Below are positions 49,213 to 60,836 of a stretch of 64,000 nucleotides of DNA, one piece after another. Every line of letters begins with the position of its first letter. Positions within the stretch are counted from its first letter, which is position 1. Origin of the DNA: Typha latifolia (lineage: Eukaryota; Streptophyta; Magnoliopsida; Poales; Typhaceae); the NCBI GenBank assembly GCA_019914945.1, contig CM034102.1, positions 16,109,501-16,173,500 on the forward strand, written 5' to 3'. A program made the translations under genes and the position numbers. Below the pieces are notes generated by a model that saw only the letters and a program-made list of their open reading frames with translations, did not search any database and was not told the origin of the DNA.

Positions 49213-52200
49213 CTATGAGAGCTTTAGGGCCATTTCTTGAAGTAGGGCCCTCTTTTGTGAGGCAGTAATTACGTGGCTTGATTCGGCATTTTCGAGCACA
49301 TCGGTGATTATGGCAGCAGCATGACCTAGAGGCTCCTCTGCTGCCCTTCTCAACATGAAAGCCTTAGCCAATGAATTGTATAAGACAATGAGACCATGAA
49401 CAAAAGCATAATTTAGGAGGGGAAAAGAAAAGGGATCAGATGGAACCTGGCCATGATGGGATATTGTTAAGGTGCAAGGCAGCTGAAACCAAGGTTCTCC
49501 ATCCACCTGAATTGGGAAAGGGACAAACAACTGAATCTTGATTGATTGCCCTTGAGCCAGTCTCCGAGCTCGGGAAAGCCCAACCTAATTGCACCACAAA
49601 GGTTCAAGCCGATCTCTGGTTAGTTAATTCTAAAAAGAGATTTACTGTACAAAATATTCTTCATCAGGGAGGGCATGATTCTAATTTTACAAAGATGTTT
49701 CTGATTACCTGCAGCTTCCCCAGATGCCATGTTCCACTTATACTGACAACCTCTAGCATCTTATCATGCATTGACTGCGGATCAAAATTGTCGTAACTCT
49801 CATCTTGATCCTGCCACAAATCAACCCCTCCCATGTAACTACCAATATTCGCGACAAGCACACCTTCTGCATCCTGCAATTAATCCAAAGTAAATATCAA
49901 ATTCATACGAAAAAGTGTACGAACACTATAGAGAAAGAAAAGTGCTTTCTCACAAGCCAGAATTCTATATCCAGGGAACAATTATGGCATCCTATATTAA
50001 TCTTTATGCTCATCCACAATCAAAGTCGTAAACACCTTTTGTATGCTAAACTGTTCTGCAAGTTTCACAAAGACTTGAAAGCAAAGAAACATACTATTCA
50101 AAAGATTTAGAAAATTGCAATTTTTCTACATACACACCCTTCCTAGCACAAAGGGTAAGGGCATTCTGGCAGCCTCAGTAAGGTCATATTCAAGATAAAG
50201 AATTTCAAAGCATGTAATTTTGTAGCATTTGTCCATAAACATAATGACCTAGTTGAATTGTAAAAGAATCTATATTAGCATAAATTGCATAACATACCTC
50301 AGGTACTTCTAACTCGACGCCATCTACCTCTAATCTGATTTGCCAAGGTAGGTCTGCAAAAGTTCTATCCATGATGTTCTTTGCACCTTCTCTCGCATAG
50401 AGCATTTTATTCAAGAACTGCACCACAATGTAATACATTTCAACTCTACTCAGTATCATATATTTCACCATAAAAAATTTCACAGGATCACTGTACCGAT
50501 GATAGACTTCCTATGCCTAGTATAAACGGATAAGGTAACACAAAGGGCATCAGGTCAAGCGTGAAAAGAATCAAAAGAATAAAAAATTAAAAGAGAAAAT
50601 TAAGCATGTACCTGGTTATAGAACCTTTCTGGATTTTCTTCACGAAGATTATGAATATCTAGTGCAACCTTAGCATCACACCCTATTCCTGTCAAAACAA
50701 CAACATTAGGCCATCTGCAAACTATATGAGACTTCCACAAAGTCTGCAAGACCTACCTAAATAATTGTTCATGTATTTTGTGGAAGTGGCAAGCTTTGCA
50801 TGTGAGTCTTCGAATGTTACTCTCCACCTGTCAAGAATGGTGACAGCAGCATGCTCTATCTGGTGCAAAACTGTGCAAAGGCCTCCTTGTCTCTCAATTG
50901 CACCAAGACCACCTCCCCACGACAAAACCCTTGCGAGATCGTTACCAGTGCCAGCTGGAAGAATTGCGACTGGTGGAGGAGAATCATAATTTTGTTTGTC
51001 TACCGCATCAAGAACCCAACCAACAGTGCCATCTCCACCACAAACAAGAATTCTGAAGTGTGGCACTTTTCTAAACAACAGCAATCCTGCCTCAGGCCCC
51101 TGCGCTGAACTCAATTCAAAGACCTAAGGAAAGTACAAAGTATTAAGTTTAACTCGAGATAATAACATTTTGGCCTGAACCAATTTCGAACTTCTGTATA
51201 TTATCACTGCTCACACCAATAAATAATAAATAAAGAGATTTATGGTTTTGCCAATTGCGCAAAGAGCCCTACAATTGGCAAGACAGCCATTCATACAGCA
51301 TAAGAAGCATCCAGAGTTCCAGACCACATTTAAAAGCTGTGCTTCAATAGCCAAATTAACTTTAACTATTTCAATAAGCAGAAGAGGAACTCTTTTGAAA
51401 ATAACATGGAGAGCCAGTTTTCTGAATAATGTTATTAAATGATTTACATCCAGAAACTCAACAAAATAACTAAACATACAGGTTAACTAAAGAAGTTCAT
51501 CACCTAAATATGCAGATATGCAAAATGGGTGCCAAAATCAATAGAGATTATTTCGAGACACAGAGATTCTATATTGAACGTAGAGAAATGAAAATACAAG
51601 GCAGGACGCTAATGTGGGTTATGGTAAAATCATCTTTACTAACTTAAACGAGAAAAAGTACATGAAACTACCTTCTAAGACTTTCTTGGATACATGGAAC
51701 ACAGAATAGAATGGAGAAAAAAGACGATTATAAATTATTGTCTAAGTCTAACCTGTATTGGATTTAGAAGAAAGTGTAGACGATGCCTTAGTGAGTCTCC
51801 ATATTGGGCACCGCTTTTCTAAGTCTAACACAGAATAGAATGAAGAAAAAAGTTGACTAAAAATTATTGCCTAAGTCTAACCTGTATTGGATTTAGAAGA
51901 AAGTGTAAACGATGCCTTAGTGAATCACCATATTGTGCACCGCTTTTCTTGTTGATGAAAACTAGTAGAGGTCTTGCATCAGGAGGCAAATCAACCAATT
52001 CATATTTCTGCATTTGTCCTACTATCTGGGAATCACCAGTTTGATTAGAAGATGAACTTCTTCTTACACTTGATTCTTCATCCTTACCATCACTTTCACT
52101 ACTTTCATGCTGGTTCCAAGCATCATTATCTCCATCAAAATGTGTGCCATTACCCTGAAAACCCCTAGATGTTGAGTGAGTGTCTGTTGTGATCTCCATA

Positions 52201-53054
52201 TTTGAATCATTACTGTTGTTGCTATTGGTTGACTCAGCAGGCAACCTTTCATGATGCTTGTATTTTTTGCTACGACTCCTAATATGTCCCCGTACAGTAG
52301 ATGCCAATTCATTTGCACCATGTGTTATAGAGCTCAGAAAGCCACCTGTTCCGCTTCGAGGCCTAACAAGGAGAGGCGAGAGAATAAGGCGTTTAAATGG
52401 TCCCAGATCGCAAATATCACCTGTTTCACTAGCCATGATAGTGTGACAGTCAACATGCACTAGCTGTTGACACCACATACAACACCAAATCGGAGGTCCA
52501 CCAAGAAAAGATCCACTGCAGGGTTCTTCACAATAACTACAGCAAGGAGTCTCCTCCGATCGATCTGCTATTTCTGTCCAAAGAACAGTCCACTGGTGGA
52601 CTACATGCTTAGAATCAATCATGGACACACATTTGCAATCTTTATGAGCACTTGTAGAGCAAGTCAAGTGCGCAGCTGCACCACAAACATCACATCGATG
52701 AATCAAATTTTCTGATGCCATCATCTGTCCAAGAGGTTGAACTGGTGAAATGGATTCCAAGCATACACAGCACTTTAATCCTTTTGCACGAGAACAAGTT
52801 TCAATGCTCCAAACATGACCAGAAACTAGAATTTTGTGTTTTGTTTTCGAGTTCTTCTTAGACCTTGCTATAGTCTTCATCCAGATTAAACTTGTATTAT
52901 GCCTCCATACGAAGAAAAGGTACAAAATTGTCAAAAGACCAATAATGGCAGCTGTAATGTAACCGATGATAGAACTCCATAATGCAGCCACATCATCAGA
53001 ACTTCTACCCCAATCTAGAAGAAATATTCTGAACTTCTCTTTTACGCCATCCAT
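49213..53054 (-). CDS. DGK: Diacylglycerol kinase (cluster I, DGK1/DGK2-like)
   Basis: Six exons on the minus strand: 53054-51882, 51123-50757, 50688-50612, 50417-50298, 49873-49709 and 49584-49213. Total 2274 nt, 757 aa (plant cluster I DGKs are about 710-730). Residues ~25-50 are a membrane anchor. C1 zinc-binding domains run about 80-140 and 153-214. A Ser/Asn-rich linker leads to the catalytic domain from about residue 360, with GGDGTVGWV at 420-428 and [14 protein letters not shown]; the accessory domain follows. Reaction: ATP + diacylglycerol to phosphatidic acid, at the ER or other membranes, in lipid signalling. Two C1 domains plus a transmembrane helix are the cluster I signature. 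Intron 1 carries a tandem duplicate of the end of exon 1, described separately. Confidence 0.94.
51700..51948. repeat. DGK: 129-bp tandem duplication across the DGK exon 1/intron 1 border
   Basis: Sequence at about 51700-51818 recurs at 51829-51948 with an offset of 129 bp. The right-hand copy contains the true exon 1 end (to 51882) and its donor. The left-hand copy lies in intron 1 and includes a 66-nt match to that exon end (51753-51818), with the donor GTTAGA preserved. Confidence 0.9.
51753..51818 (-). other. DGK: Possible in-frame cassette exon in DGK intron 1
   Basis: This 66-nt copy encodes the same 22 residues as the end of exon 1 (370-391, from [13 protein letters not shown] to NPIQ). 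It differs at four bases (GCA/GCC, GGT/GGA, GAT/GAC, TTA/CTA), all synonymous. It is preceded by a pyrimidine-rich stretch ending in CTTAG and followed by GTTAGA, so it has both splice signals in phase 0. Inclusion would require a short 63-nt upstream intron. Whether it is used is unknown. Confidence 0.5.
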
Positions 53055-54244
53055 ATCTCAGTAAATGGATTGCATGAAATATATTCTTTTACTCTATAAA
53101 TCCAGATCACAAAGCCAACCAGTATAATTCATCCAAAAGGTAGGATATTACCAACTACCAAGACAGTCGCCATTGTTCTTCTATGCTCTTTTAATCAACT
53201 TCAGCACTTGATTTCAGCATTAAGTTGTGGTGAAACTGAGCATCAACGAACTTAATATTCCAACGAAATTTCTTGATCCACGACATACCTCCTAATCTAA
53301 GTTAAGGAATAGAAAAAGGAAACAAAACTTCATTTTTTGCTATTGTTTCATGAAAACAAAAGGGAAATAACCAAAGAAGTAGGGAGCAAAAATATGAGCT
53401 ATATAGATGTGCCAAGGGAAACATAAAAGATATGCAACAAAACCCAACATATTTATCCAAGTTTTACCTAAAAATGTATAAGATGAGACTTCACTCCAAT
53501 ACGGCATAAACTAATAAAGATCACATCAGAAAGACAACAACAGCAGTTTCACGTTTCAATCACTCTTGATCGATACGACACCCTAAAAGAAGAAACAGAT
53601 AGAAATTTCACCAATCAACGATAACCCACCACCGATTTCGTCTATCCTAACATATCAATGCATCTGGAACTAACAATTGAGTCACACTAATCGAAGAACA
53701 AAACCGGGAAAAGAGGCAAAAATGCCATTTTGGATTCCGACGATCTAGAAGAAACTCAAGGGGAAAAAACAAGAAAAACATGTTCTTTTTTTCCTTACAG
53801 AATCCAGCAGAGGATTCAGACAGCCGTCTCAGTGGAAACCCAAATCGATTTCGACTGCGAGCTCCGAATTTGCAGGTTCTCTCTCTCTCTCTCTCCGCTC
53901 TCCTATCCACCGTTTTTCTCTTTCTTTACACAACTTTAATTAGATTAGTTATACACAGTTAGCGTACGAAGCCCGTCATAATGTGCGCCTACGTGTCCAC
54001 TAGATTAAATCCCGACCGTAGGTAGACTAATCCACCTCAATAAGTAAGATCCTTAGACCTTAGTAGAATCTATCCGACGGTCCCGTCAGATCAGACGGTG
54101 TTTAAATTGCCACGTGGATCGTGCTAAAAGATGGTATGTTGAATCTTTTGACTTGAGTGTTGGGGATCTATCGTAATAAGAGTGGGACCGGAAGTCAGCC
54201 CACTAATGAATGGCAGTTTTATAGAATCCTAGAGGAGGGGGCTT
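53055..54244 (-). promoter_or_regulatory. DGK leader and promoter region
   Basis: Intron-like AT-rich sequence, then a (CT)n-rich block at 53878-53897 that may mark the leader exon. A perfect G-box CCACGTGG sits at 54110-54117, about 200 bp beyond that block. No gene. Confidence 0.4.
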
Positions 54245-55797
54245 TGATTTGGCTTTCCAGGTAGCGTTGATCCCTTTGGGTGATGCCACCGTTGCTGACC
54301 AGTGGATTTGGTGGCCTCACTCGGAGGGTGAACCATGGGCCAGCTCCATATATAAGTTTCTCCTTCCTGCCGTATTCGAAAGCTGGCCGGGATGGAGGGA
54401 GCTGTGGAGGATTAGAGTGGCTCCCAGGGTTAGAATCTTTTGCTAGAAGGCTGCTTGGAATCGAATCCTGAGACGTTCCTTACCAGCCTTAGGCTAGGAG
54501 TGGATGATAAGTGCTGCTTCTGTGGTCTCTTTAGTGAATCAATAGTCCATCTTCTCTTTGCTTGCCTGTTCTGGAGGTCTCGGGGCATGTTGATGAGGCA
54601 ATGGATAGACATGATCATCGGGGCCAGCTGGGCTGGGCTAGAATATTTTAGCCCGTTGCCGCACACTAGCCTATTAGATATTAGATTTGAGTTGGATATA
54701 ATAACTCTAATATAATAAGTTAAATATAAAAAAAATATTATATTTTATTGAGCCGAGTTTAATAGGTTTATATAAATATATTTTAGTTATCTTTTATGAG
54801 AATATACTTATATATTAATATATAGTTTACTAAATATTTAATGTAGGACTAAAAAAATTATAGAAATATGCATATATTATGAGTTAGGCTATATATGAGA
54901 GTAGTGGATCGGGCTTTTAGGCTTAGTCGGGCAGGCAAGGCTTAACCCATGCCGCCCACTACCATCTCGGGCTCGGGTCGGGCCAGGCCTAAATCAAGCT
55001 CAGGCTAGGCTTAGCCCGATTAAAACCATGTGGGTTCGGGACAGGTTTAGGCAAGTCGGGCCTAATGATCATGTCTAGCAATGGATGGAGATCCGCAACT
55101 TGCTACCCGAGTCAACCCATACTAGTTATGCGTGAAATGGGCTTTACCCAGCTGTAGTGAGGGTTTCATGAAGGTGGTCATTGCTGCCACCTTGTGGACT
55201 ATTTGGAAATAGCGTAATGCGATCGCCTTCGAAGAAGATGTAGTTCATCTAAGAGTGGCAGCATGGAAGGCCATGAAGTTGGCTAAGGAATATTGGCATG
55301 AGGATAGCAATCCGCTGAAGCAGCCTTCTTGAGTGCAGATTAGCTAAAAACGCCTTGAACCCGGGTGGTGCAAGTTAAACACAGATGAAGCAACCCCGAT
55401 TGATGGCCTATTGAGTGGGCCGGTTGCTGTCCTCAAAACGGATGATAGGGCACTTCAAGGCGTTGCTTGAGAGCTTGTTAGGAGTTGGCTAGCGCTAGAG
55501 AAGGAAGCCCTGGCGTTATGGCTGGGCATTTGTCTTGCTAAGATGCAGAATTGCTCCAAGCTTGAGATCGAGATAGACTCCCTCGAGCTAGTTCAGTACA
55601 TGAATAAGGGAGAGGTGTGGCCTTGGCGGATTCAGGCTGTAATGGAGGAGTATTTTGTAATGTTGAGAGGGTTTAGTGAGATCAAAGTTTCCTGTGTGTT
55701 CAGGGAAGCCAACAAGGTGGCAAATTGGGTTGCACACCAAGGGCAGTTGGCTTCCTGGTTTTGCTCATTGGGGTCTGTTGAGGAGCTCCCCCAATGA
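54245..55797 (+). pseudogene. LINE (non-LTR retrotransposon) 3' relic: zf-RVT and RNase H-like parts
   Basis: Fragments of the typical plant L1 C-terminal ORF appear in order: WPHSEGEPWASSIYKF and WRELWRIRVAPRVRIFC, then DDKCCFCGLFSESIVHLLF (the zinc-binding 'zf-RVT' block, 54249-54600). After an inserted element come ATLWTIWK at about 55190 and an RNase H-like segment (WCKLNTDEAT ... KLEIEIDSLELVQYMN ... FREANKVANWVAH) at 55361-55797. Stops (TAG near 54443, TGA near 55468) and frame shifts show it is dead. No 5' ORF or full reverse transcriptase is present. Confidence 0.8.
54619..55064. mobile_element. Non-autonomous hAT-like element nested in the LINE relic
   Basis: A 446-bp AT-rich body with GGGC/CGGGC-rich edges is bracketed by identical 8-bp repeats ATGATCAT (54611-54618 and 55065-55072), the hAT target-site length. 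Removing the element and one repeat rejoins an open LINE frame for about 25 codons across the site. Terminal inverted repeats are weak (GGGGCCAGC at one end, TAGGCCCGA at the other), so the superfamily is an inference. Confidence 0.6.
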
Positions 55798-56756
55798 TTA
55801 TGTTTGCTCCTCCTTTTTGATACTTTAGCTAACTTTATTGGCCGAAATATTCTAATATAAGCTATCGTAGCGCGAAGCATTTTTAAAAGGTTAAGAAATT
55901 TGCATCTAATAAGCTGCCTTTTTTACCTAGATTTATGGCCAATATTTTTTATATTTATAATTTAAGCCCTATATTTTATTAAACATTTACTAAAAAAATA
56001 CTCCTTAGGTTAAGGGGTGCTTCTCTACTTTTGATTTTAGTTACAAATATAAAATAGAATAATATTATTTTTACTTATTAAAGATAACTTAACTTTCTCT
56101 TTTCAAGTTTTATTGAAGAAAAAAATTAATTCATCAAAATTCACTTTCTAGTAATAATTTTCAGGTAGATGGTATAGAAAAGAAGTATCTAATTCATTGT
56201 AAACAGCTAAACACTAATAATATTTAGGCGGACCAGGTAGAAAATAAATATTTTATTCATTGTAAATTATTTTTTTTCTAAATATCTAAGATGCCCCTAT
56301 ATTTTTTTTTTATTGAGCATGATAAGATTTTATTTTCTTCTCTAACCAAAAATTAAAGTGAGTACTCCTCCAACCATCTTTGGCTTCTTCTTCTTCTTCT
56401 AGTGCAATTCTAGCTTAATTCAGAAGGTAAAAAGAAAATTCTAATACAGTTAAATCGTAAATAAGTAAAAAGAGAGAGTGTAAAATATAATTTTTTTCTG
56501 AAAATTATATCCAACAAAGCCGGGTAGGAGGATAGAGGAGTCTTGAGCGGTTTGGACCGTGTAGCTTATTAGTTCAGTAGCTGGGAGTGACACGTGTGGG
56601 TTTATTTGGGGCGATCTGATTGGCTCACTTGTCCAGCTGTGGCACGCAGGTGGTTCCCAAACCCCGGGAAGCATAACGCCGTGTGGGCCCCAATCACGCC
56701 TACATCCTTCTCGTTCTCATCGAACGGACGGCCGAGATCGCGTCGACGTTTTACAC

Positions 56757-56801
<45 letters not shown>

Positions 56802-56923
56802 GCGCTTCGTTCCCTCCGCCTCCTCCATTCTCCTCTCCTTTTTTTCTTAACTCCGACGACTCTTCTCCTCTACTATCATCTCATCTTTGGGTTCTAGGGT
56901 TTCTGATCCTCTTGCGATCTCAG
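55798..56923 (+). promoter_or_regulatory. AT-rich spacer, then BCCP promoter and pyrimidine-rich leader
   Basis: 55800-56500 is AT-rich with no gene. An ACACGTGT ABRE-like site is at 56590-56597. A long (CT)n tract at 56760-56797 lies in the presumed 5' UTR, about 130 nt before the ATG. Confidence 0.45.
56760..56797. repeat. (CT)n microsatellite in the BCCP leader
   Basis: Nineteen CT units, typical of pyrimidine-rich plant 5' UTRs. Confidence 0.9.
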
Positions 56924-59900
56924 ATGGCGTCGGCCTCAGTGCCCTGCCCCAAGTGCTCCGTCGCCGGCTCACGCGTCCCGCACTTTCGCAGTACCCGGCA
57001 GCGGGCGAGCTCGCTTGTCTCGGTTTCGAAGGTTGGGCCGCCTGCTGTTGTCGGATCTTGGAGGCCTCAGTTTCCTCTAATGCAGGTGGGTGTCTTTAGT
57101 TTCCTTTCATTTGATTGCTCTGTGGTGGGAAAGAAGGAATTTTGGGAATAAATATTTGATTTGGGGATCGTTGGAGGGGCTTCAATTATGATTTGTTTCT
57201 TGATTATTGGTGAAAAGGAGAGATAATTGATTTTAAGGAAGCAAGCGATGGTTAAGCATTTGAAATGGATCAAAGAAAATGAGGTTTCTCTTGCGTGAGA
57301 AAAGGAGCACTGTTTTATTGTTGAAGGGAGCGAACTGAGCGTGCCAAGTAATATATGGCAAAAATCTTATCGTATTTCGTACAGTTGCGTGATCGATATT
57401 CTAATATTGCATGTTAATATGAATAGCTTTCAGATTATGATTTTTGAGGAATTTTAACTCATGATTCGACATTGTGAAGAGTACTTTGATGATAAGAAGA
57501 CTAGTCAGAATCATCTACTGTAGTTGTTGGGCGAAAACAATTAATTGGTAAAATATTTGAAGTAACAAGCATGTGTGCATCTTCAGGAGAAGGGGTTGCT
57601 AGGTTGCTTCTATGAGATAATTGATGCTGAAAAGGAGTAAGGGATCTAGTTGAAGTTACGGACCTACAATTTTATTTACGTTCTATTTAAATTGCTAGAT
57701 GAAGTTTCAGGGTGATAGCATTGTTTTAATTGATGAAATTTAACAGAACATTGAGCACTAAGCCTGAATTGTGGAGGAGAGGCATAGAATCTAACGATTT
57801 TACAATAAATTGGTCTTTGACTGACTACAAGGAATGCAACTTCGGCGTGCTATTTTTTTCAATTTGAGGAGGAAGTTATTCTTAATAAGCAGAAGTACCT
57901 TGGAGGGAGTATCTCTATTATACCCTGCTTCCATAGACTGGGAAATTAGTGAGGATGTCCTGCACAAAACCAGATCATGGTAGGTCCAGTGTGTTGTGAG
58001 ATCTCGATACACCCTCTAAGCTGGTCTCAGATCAAACAAAACTTTATGGTTCAGAATGTTGGGCAACTTTGAAATGACATATGCCTGAGTATTGTTAATA
58101 TGAGATACTGAGGTGAATGCCTGAGATTGTCATTAATGTAATTATGAAAATTAAAACATAATATTGGACAAACATTTTATTTCTTTCTGATTAGATTAAT
58201 GCTCACAGCTTTAACTCTTTTGCAGGGATCTGATTGGAGAGGATCAACCATTCTGAAGGCACAGCTACAAGAGGTAGTTATTTGACGTTGTTCGAGTCCT
58301 CATCCTAACGATTGAATGGGAACTTTCTTTTCTGTTATACAATCATACCATTTCGTAGATTCCTGTCGAAGGTTCATCAAATTCTGCCCCACTGACATCT
58401 ACCAAGTCAGAAACTCAATCTTCCAAGACCAAGAATTCTGACACAACAAAGGAATCTTCTGGTCAAGCTCCGGTACCAGAGTCTGCATTATCTGCCTTTA
58501 TGGCTGAAGCTTCACATCTTGTTAAGTAAGTACAATGTCTTCTCTGTAATGCTTAAAACTTTAAAAGCATATCAAAGAAAATTTAGCAGCTCCTTTGCCC
58601 GTTCTTTCTTTTAGTCGATGAAGGAAAAATATTGAACTACCATTCTAACATTGGCTAAAATTGAGATAAACTAAAACCTCTAGGTTCAGTCAGCATATTC
58701 ATAGTATTGGTGAGATAATTTTCCTCCTTTTGTAGTTCACTTTCTAGAACTGTTCAGTATTCAGGGTTAGTTCTTTTAGTGCCAACAGGAACATCTACTT
58801 ACTGTCTCAAGCTCCAGTGGCTGCTGTGGGTCTTGACCCCGGTGTTGCAGTGAAATTAGCTGGTTAACTTTTATGTTAAAAACTTTATTGACAAGCAAGA
58901 CCTTACTATGAAGTCTGATTCGCTATTAGGGGAGGATGTACTTTTTAGTCTTTCTAGACTTCTAGCTACTGTTGAAGTTGCCTAAGATTTTGTCTTGTTT
59001 GTGATTTCTGAGCAGGCTTGTGGATTCAAAGGATATAATGGAGTTGAGCCTAAAGTTTAATGACTGTGAGATTATCATAAAAAAGAAAGAAGCTCTGCTA
59101 CAGCCTGTTGCTACCATTCCTCCCCTTATGTTTCAATATCCACAATTCATGCAACCACCTCAACCTCCAATTTCAAAATCTGCCCCTCCTCTTGCTGCTG
59201 CAAGTCCTGTTAAAGCTGCTCCAGCAGCAGCACCAGCCCTTCTTTCTGCTGCAAAGGTGGGAGGCAAGTCATCACTTCCTCCTCTCAACTGCCCAATGGC
59301 TGGTACATTCTACCGAAGCCCAGCACCTGGGGAGCCTCCATTCGTCAAGGTAACCTCCCAATTTCCTTAGAAAAGATTGAATGCCTGATTGTCTTCTGTT
59401 AGTTCTGCGCATGCCCTCCAGCACTATCAGTGTATAGAACCTATGATGGATCTAATCTTATGTACGTGAATTCGTACATCATTTTCTCTTACGTGAATTC
59501 ATACATCATTTTCTCTTTCTCCTCAACTTATTTCACATCGTCCCTTTTATGCTCTCTTTATTGTAAACTGCATGGTGTACACATGGAATTCTGATACATC
59601 TCTTCATGTTCTTAACTGCATGTGTGAATCAAGTGCAACTGTTTTTCATCCTCCTTGTCTTTCTATCTATCTATCATGCAATGGCATTTTTGGCCTTGCC
59701 ATCTTTAGTGCTTTTATTTATTTGTTGATCCATGCTGAACTTATTGGATTATCTCTCTCTCAGCAGGGCATTTAGTTGCCATCAAATACTGTGCCTTCTG
59801 TTATATTATGCAAATTAGAAATCATTTCCATCTAATCCAAGCATATTATGTAGGTTGGAGATAAAGTCCAGAAAGGACAGGTTGTTTGCATCATTGAAGC

Positions 59901-60836
59901 CATGAAGTTGATGAATGAGATCGAGGTAATCTTCTCTCCACTACATCACATCTCAATTATGCAATTCTCCAAAATGTTTCTGCAAATCCTTAGCAGATTC
60001 ATTATTTATATGTTGGAGGTTGTTTAAACCTTAGTGTGACTTTAAGACTTGCCACCATGCACCCTATGGCTAGGATTTGAGTAATGCTAAACACCTTTTC
60101 CTCAATTGGTGTTACAGCTATTTATCTTGCCTCCTATGACCTAAACTGATAGGACCCTTTTGCAGTGGGAGACCCCTTTTTTTCAGTTTTTTCTGCGAAA
60201 CTGTAAAATGGTTGAGATGTCAGAAATCATGTTTTTTATTTCCTGCACCTGCATTCTAAAAGCTGTTATCAAGAGAACTCTAGTACCGACTTAACATCTG
60301 GCTCATTAGCTGAAGACAAGGGCCATGCACCCCATAAGTCTCAGAAAGTCGACCGAAAGCTTTGGTTATTCTATGAGCTTTAAATTACGGGCAGAATCAG
60401 TCCTTTGCTTCTTTGAAAGAAGTATATGTAAGATCTCTTATTCTAAAAAAGAGCAACACATACTGGAAAAGGCAGGTTATTGGAAGTGATCAATTTCAAA
60501 TGCTGAATAACTACAATCTTTTTGATGCTTATGAAGCTTATTAAAAAAAAAAAAATCAAAGTCAATCTCAAGAAAGCAAGAGAGTGCATATGATGCTTGC
60601 ATTATGAATGGATTTAAAGCTCTTTTTCTCGTGTGCAGGCCGATCAATCAGGAACAGTCGTGGAGATTCTTGCCGAGGATGGGAAACCAGTTAGCCTCGA
60701 CACAGTAATACCTCTTTCTCTTTACAGTTTTCCTCATCTTTCTCTCTGTCTGTCTGTCTGTCTGTCTCTCTTGTCTATCCTTACATATCTCTTCCTTTTA
60801 CCTCCTTTCCAGCCTCTACTTGCCATTCAGCCCTGA
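56924..60836 (+). CDS. BCCP: Biotin carboxyl carrier protein of plastid acetyl-CoA carboxylase
   Basis: Seven exons on the plus strand: 56924-57085, 58226-58273, 58359-58525, 59016-59349, 59854-59925, 60639-60704 and 60813-60836. Total 873 nt, 290 aa. A Ser/Arg-rich N-terminus serves as plastid transit peptide. A Pro/Ala-rich linker (residues ~150-205) precedes the biotinyl domain CPMAGTFYRSPAPGEPPFVK ... IIEAMKLMNEIE, in which Lys255 of EAMKLM is the biotin site. The last exon is only 24 nt (PLLAIQP and stop). Role: carries carboxy-biotin between biotin carboxylase and carboxyltransferase in the heteromeric plastid enzyme that makes malonyl-CoA for fatty-acid synthesis. A heteromeric ACCase BCCP is expected in non-grass plants (grass plastids use the homomeric enzyme), which mildly supports a non-grass source. 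Confidence 0.95.
60705..60812 (+). other. BCCP: Stop-free 108-nt last intron of BCCP (exitron-like)
   Basis: The intron begins GTAATA and ends TTTCCAG. Its length is divisible by three and it has no in-frame stop, so a retained transcript stays open to the normal stop codon. It includes a (CTGT)n tract near 60745-60766. Confidence 0.7.

Noticed and set aside
54249..54715. Separate small genes at 54249-54446 and 54440-54715
   Set aside because: Both are frames of the same decayed LINE zf-RVT region, split by a stop and frame shift.
60633..60836. Independent 67-codon gene
   Set aside because: It is BCCP exon 6 read through the last intron into the final exon.
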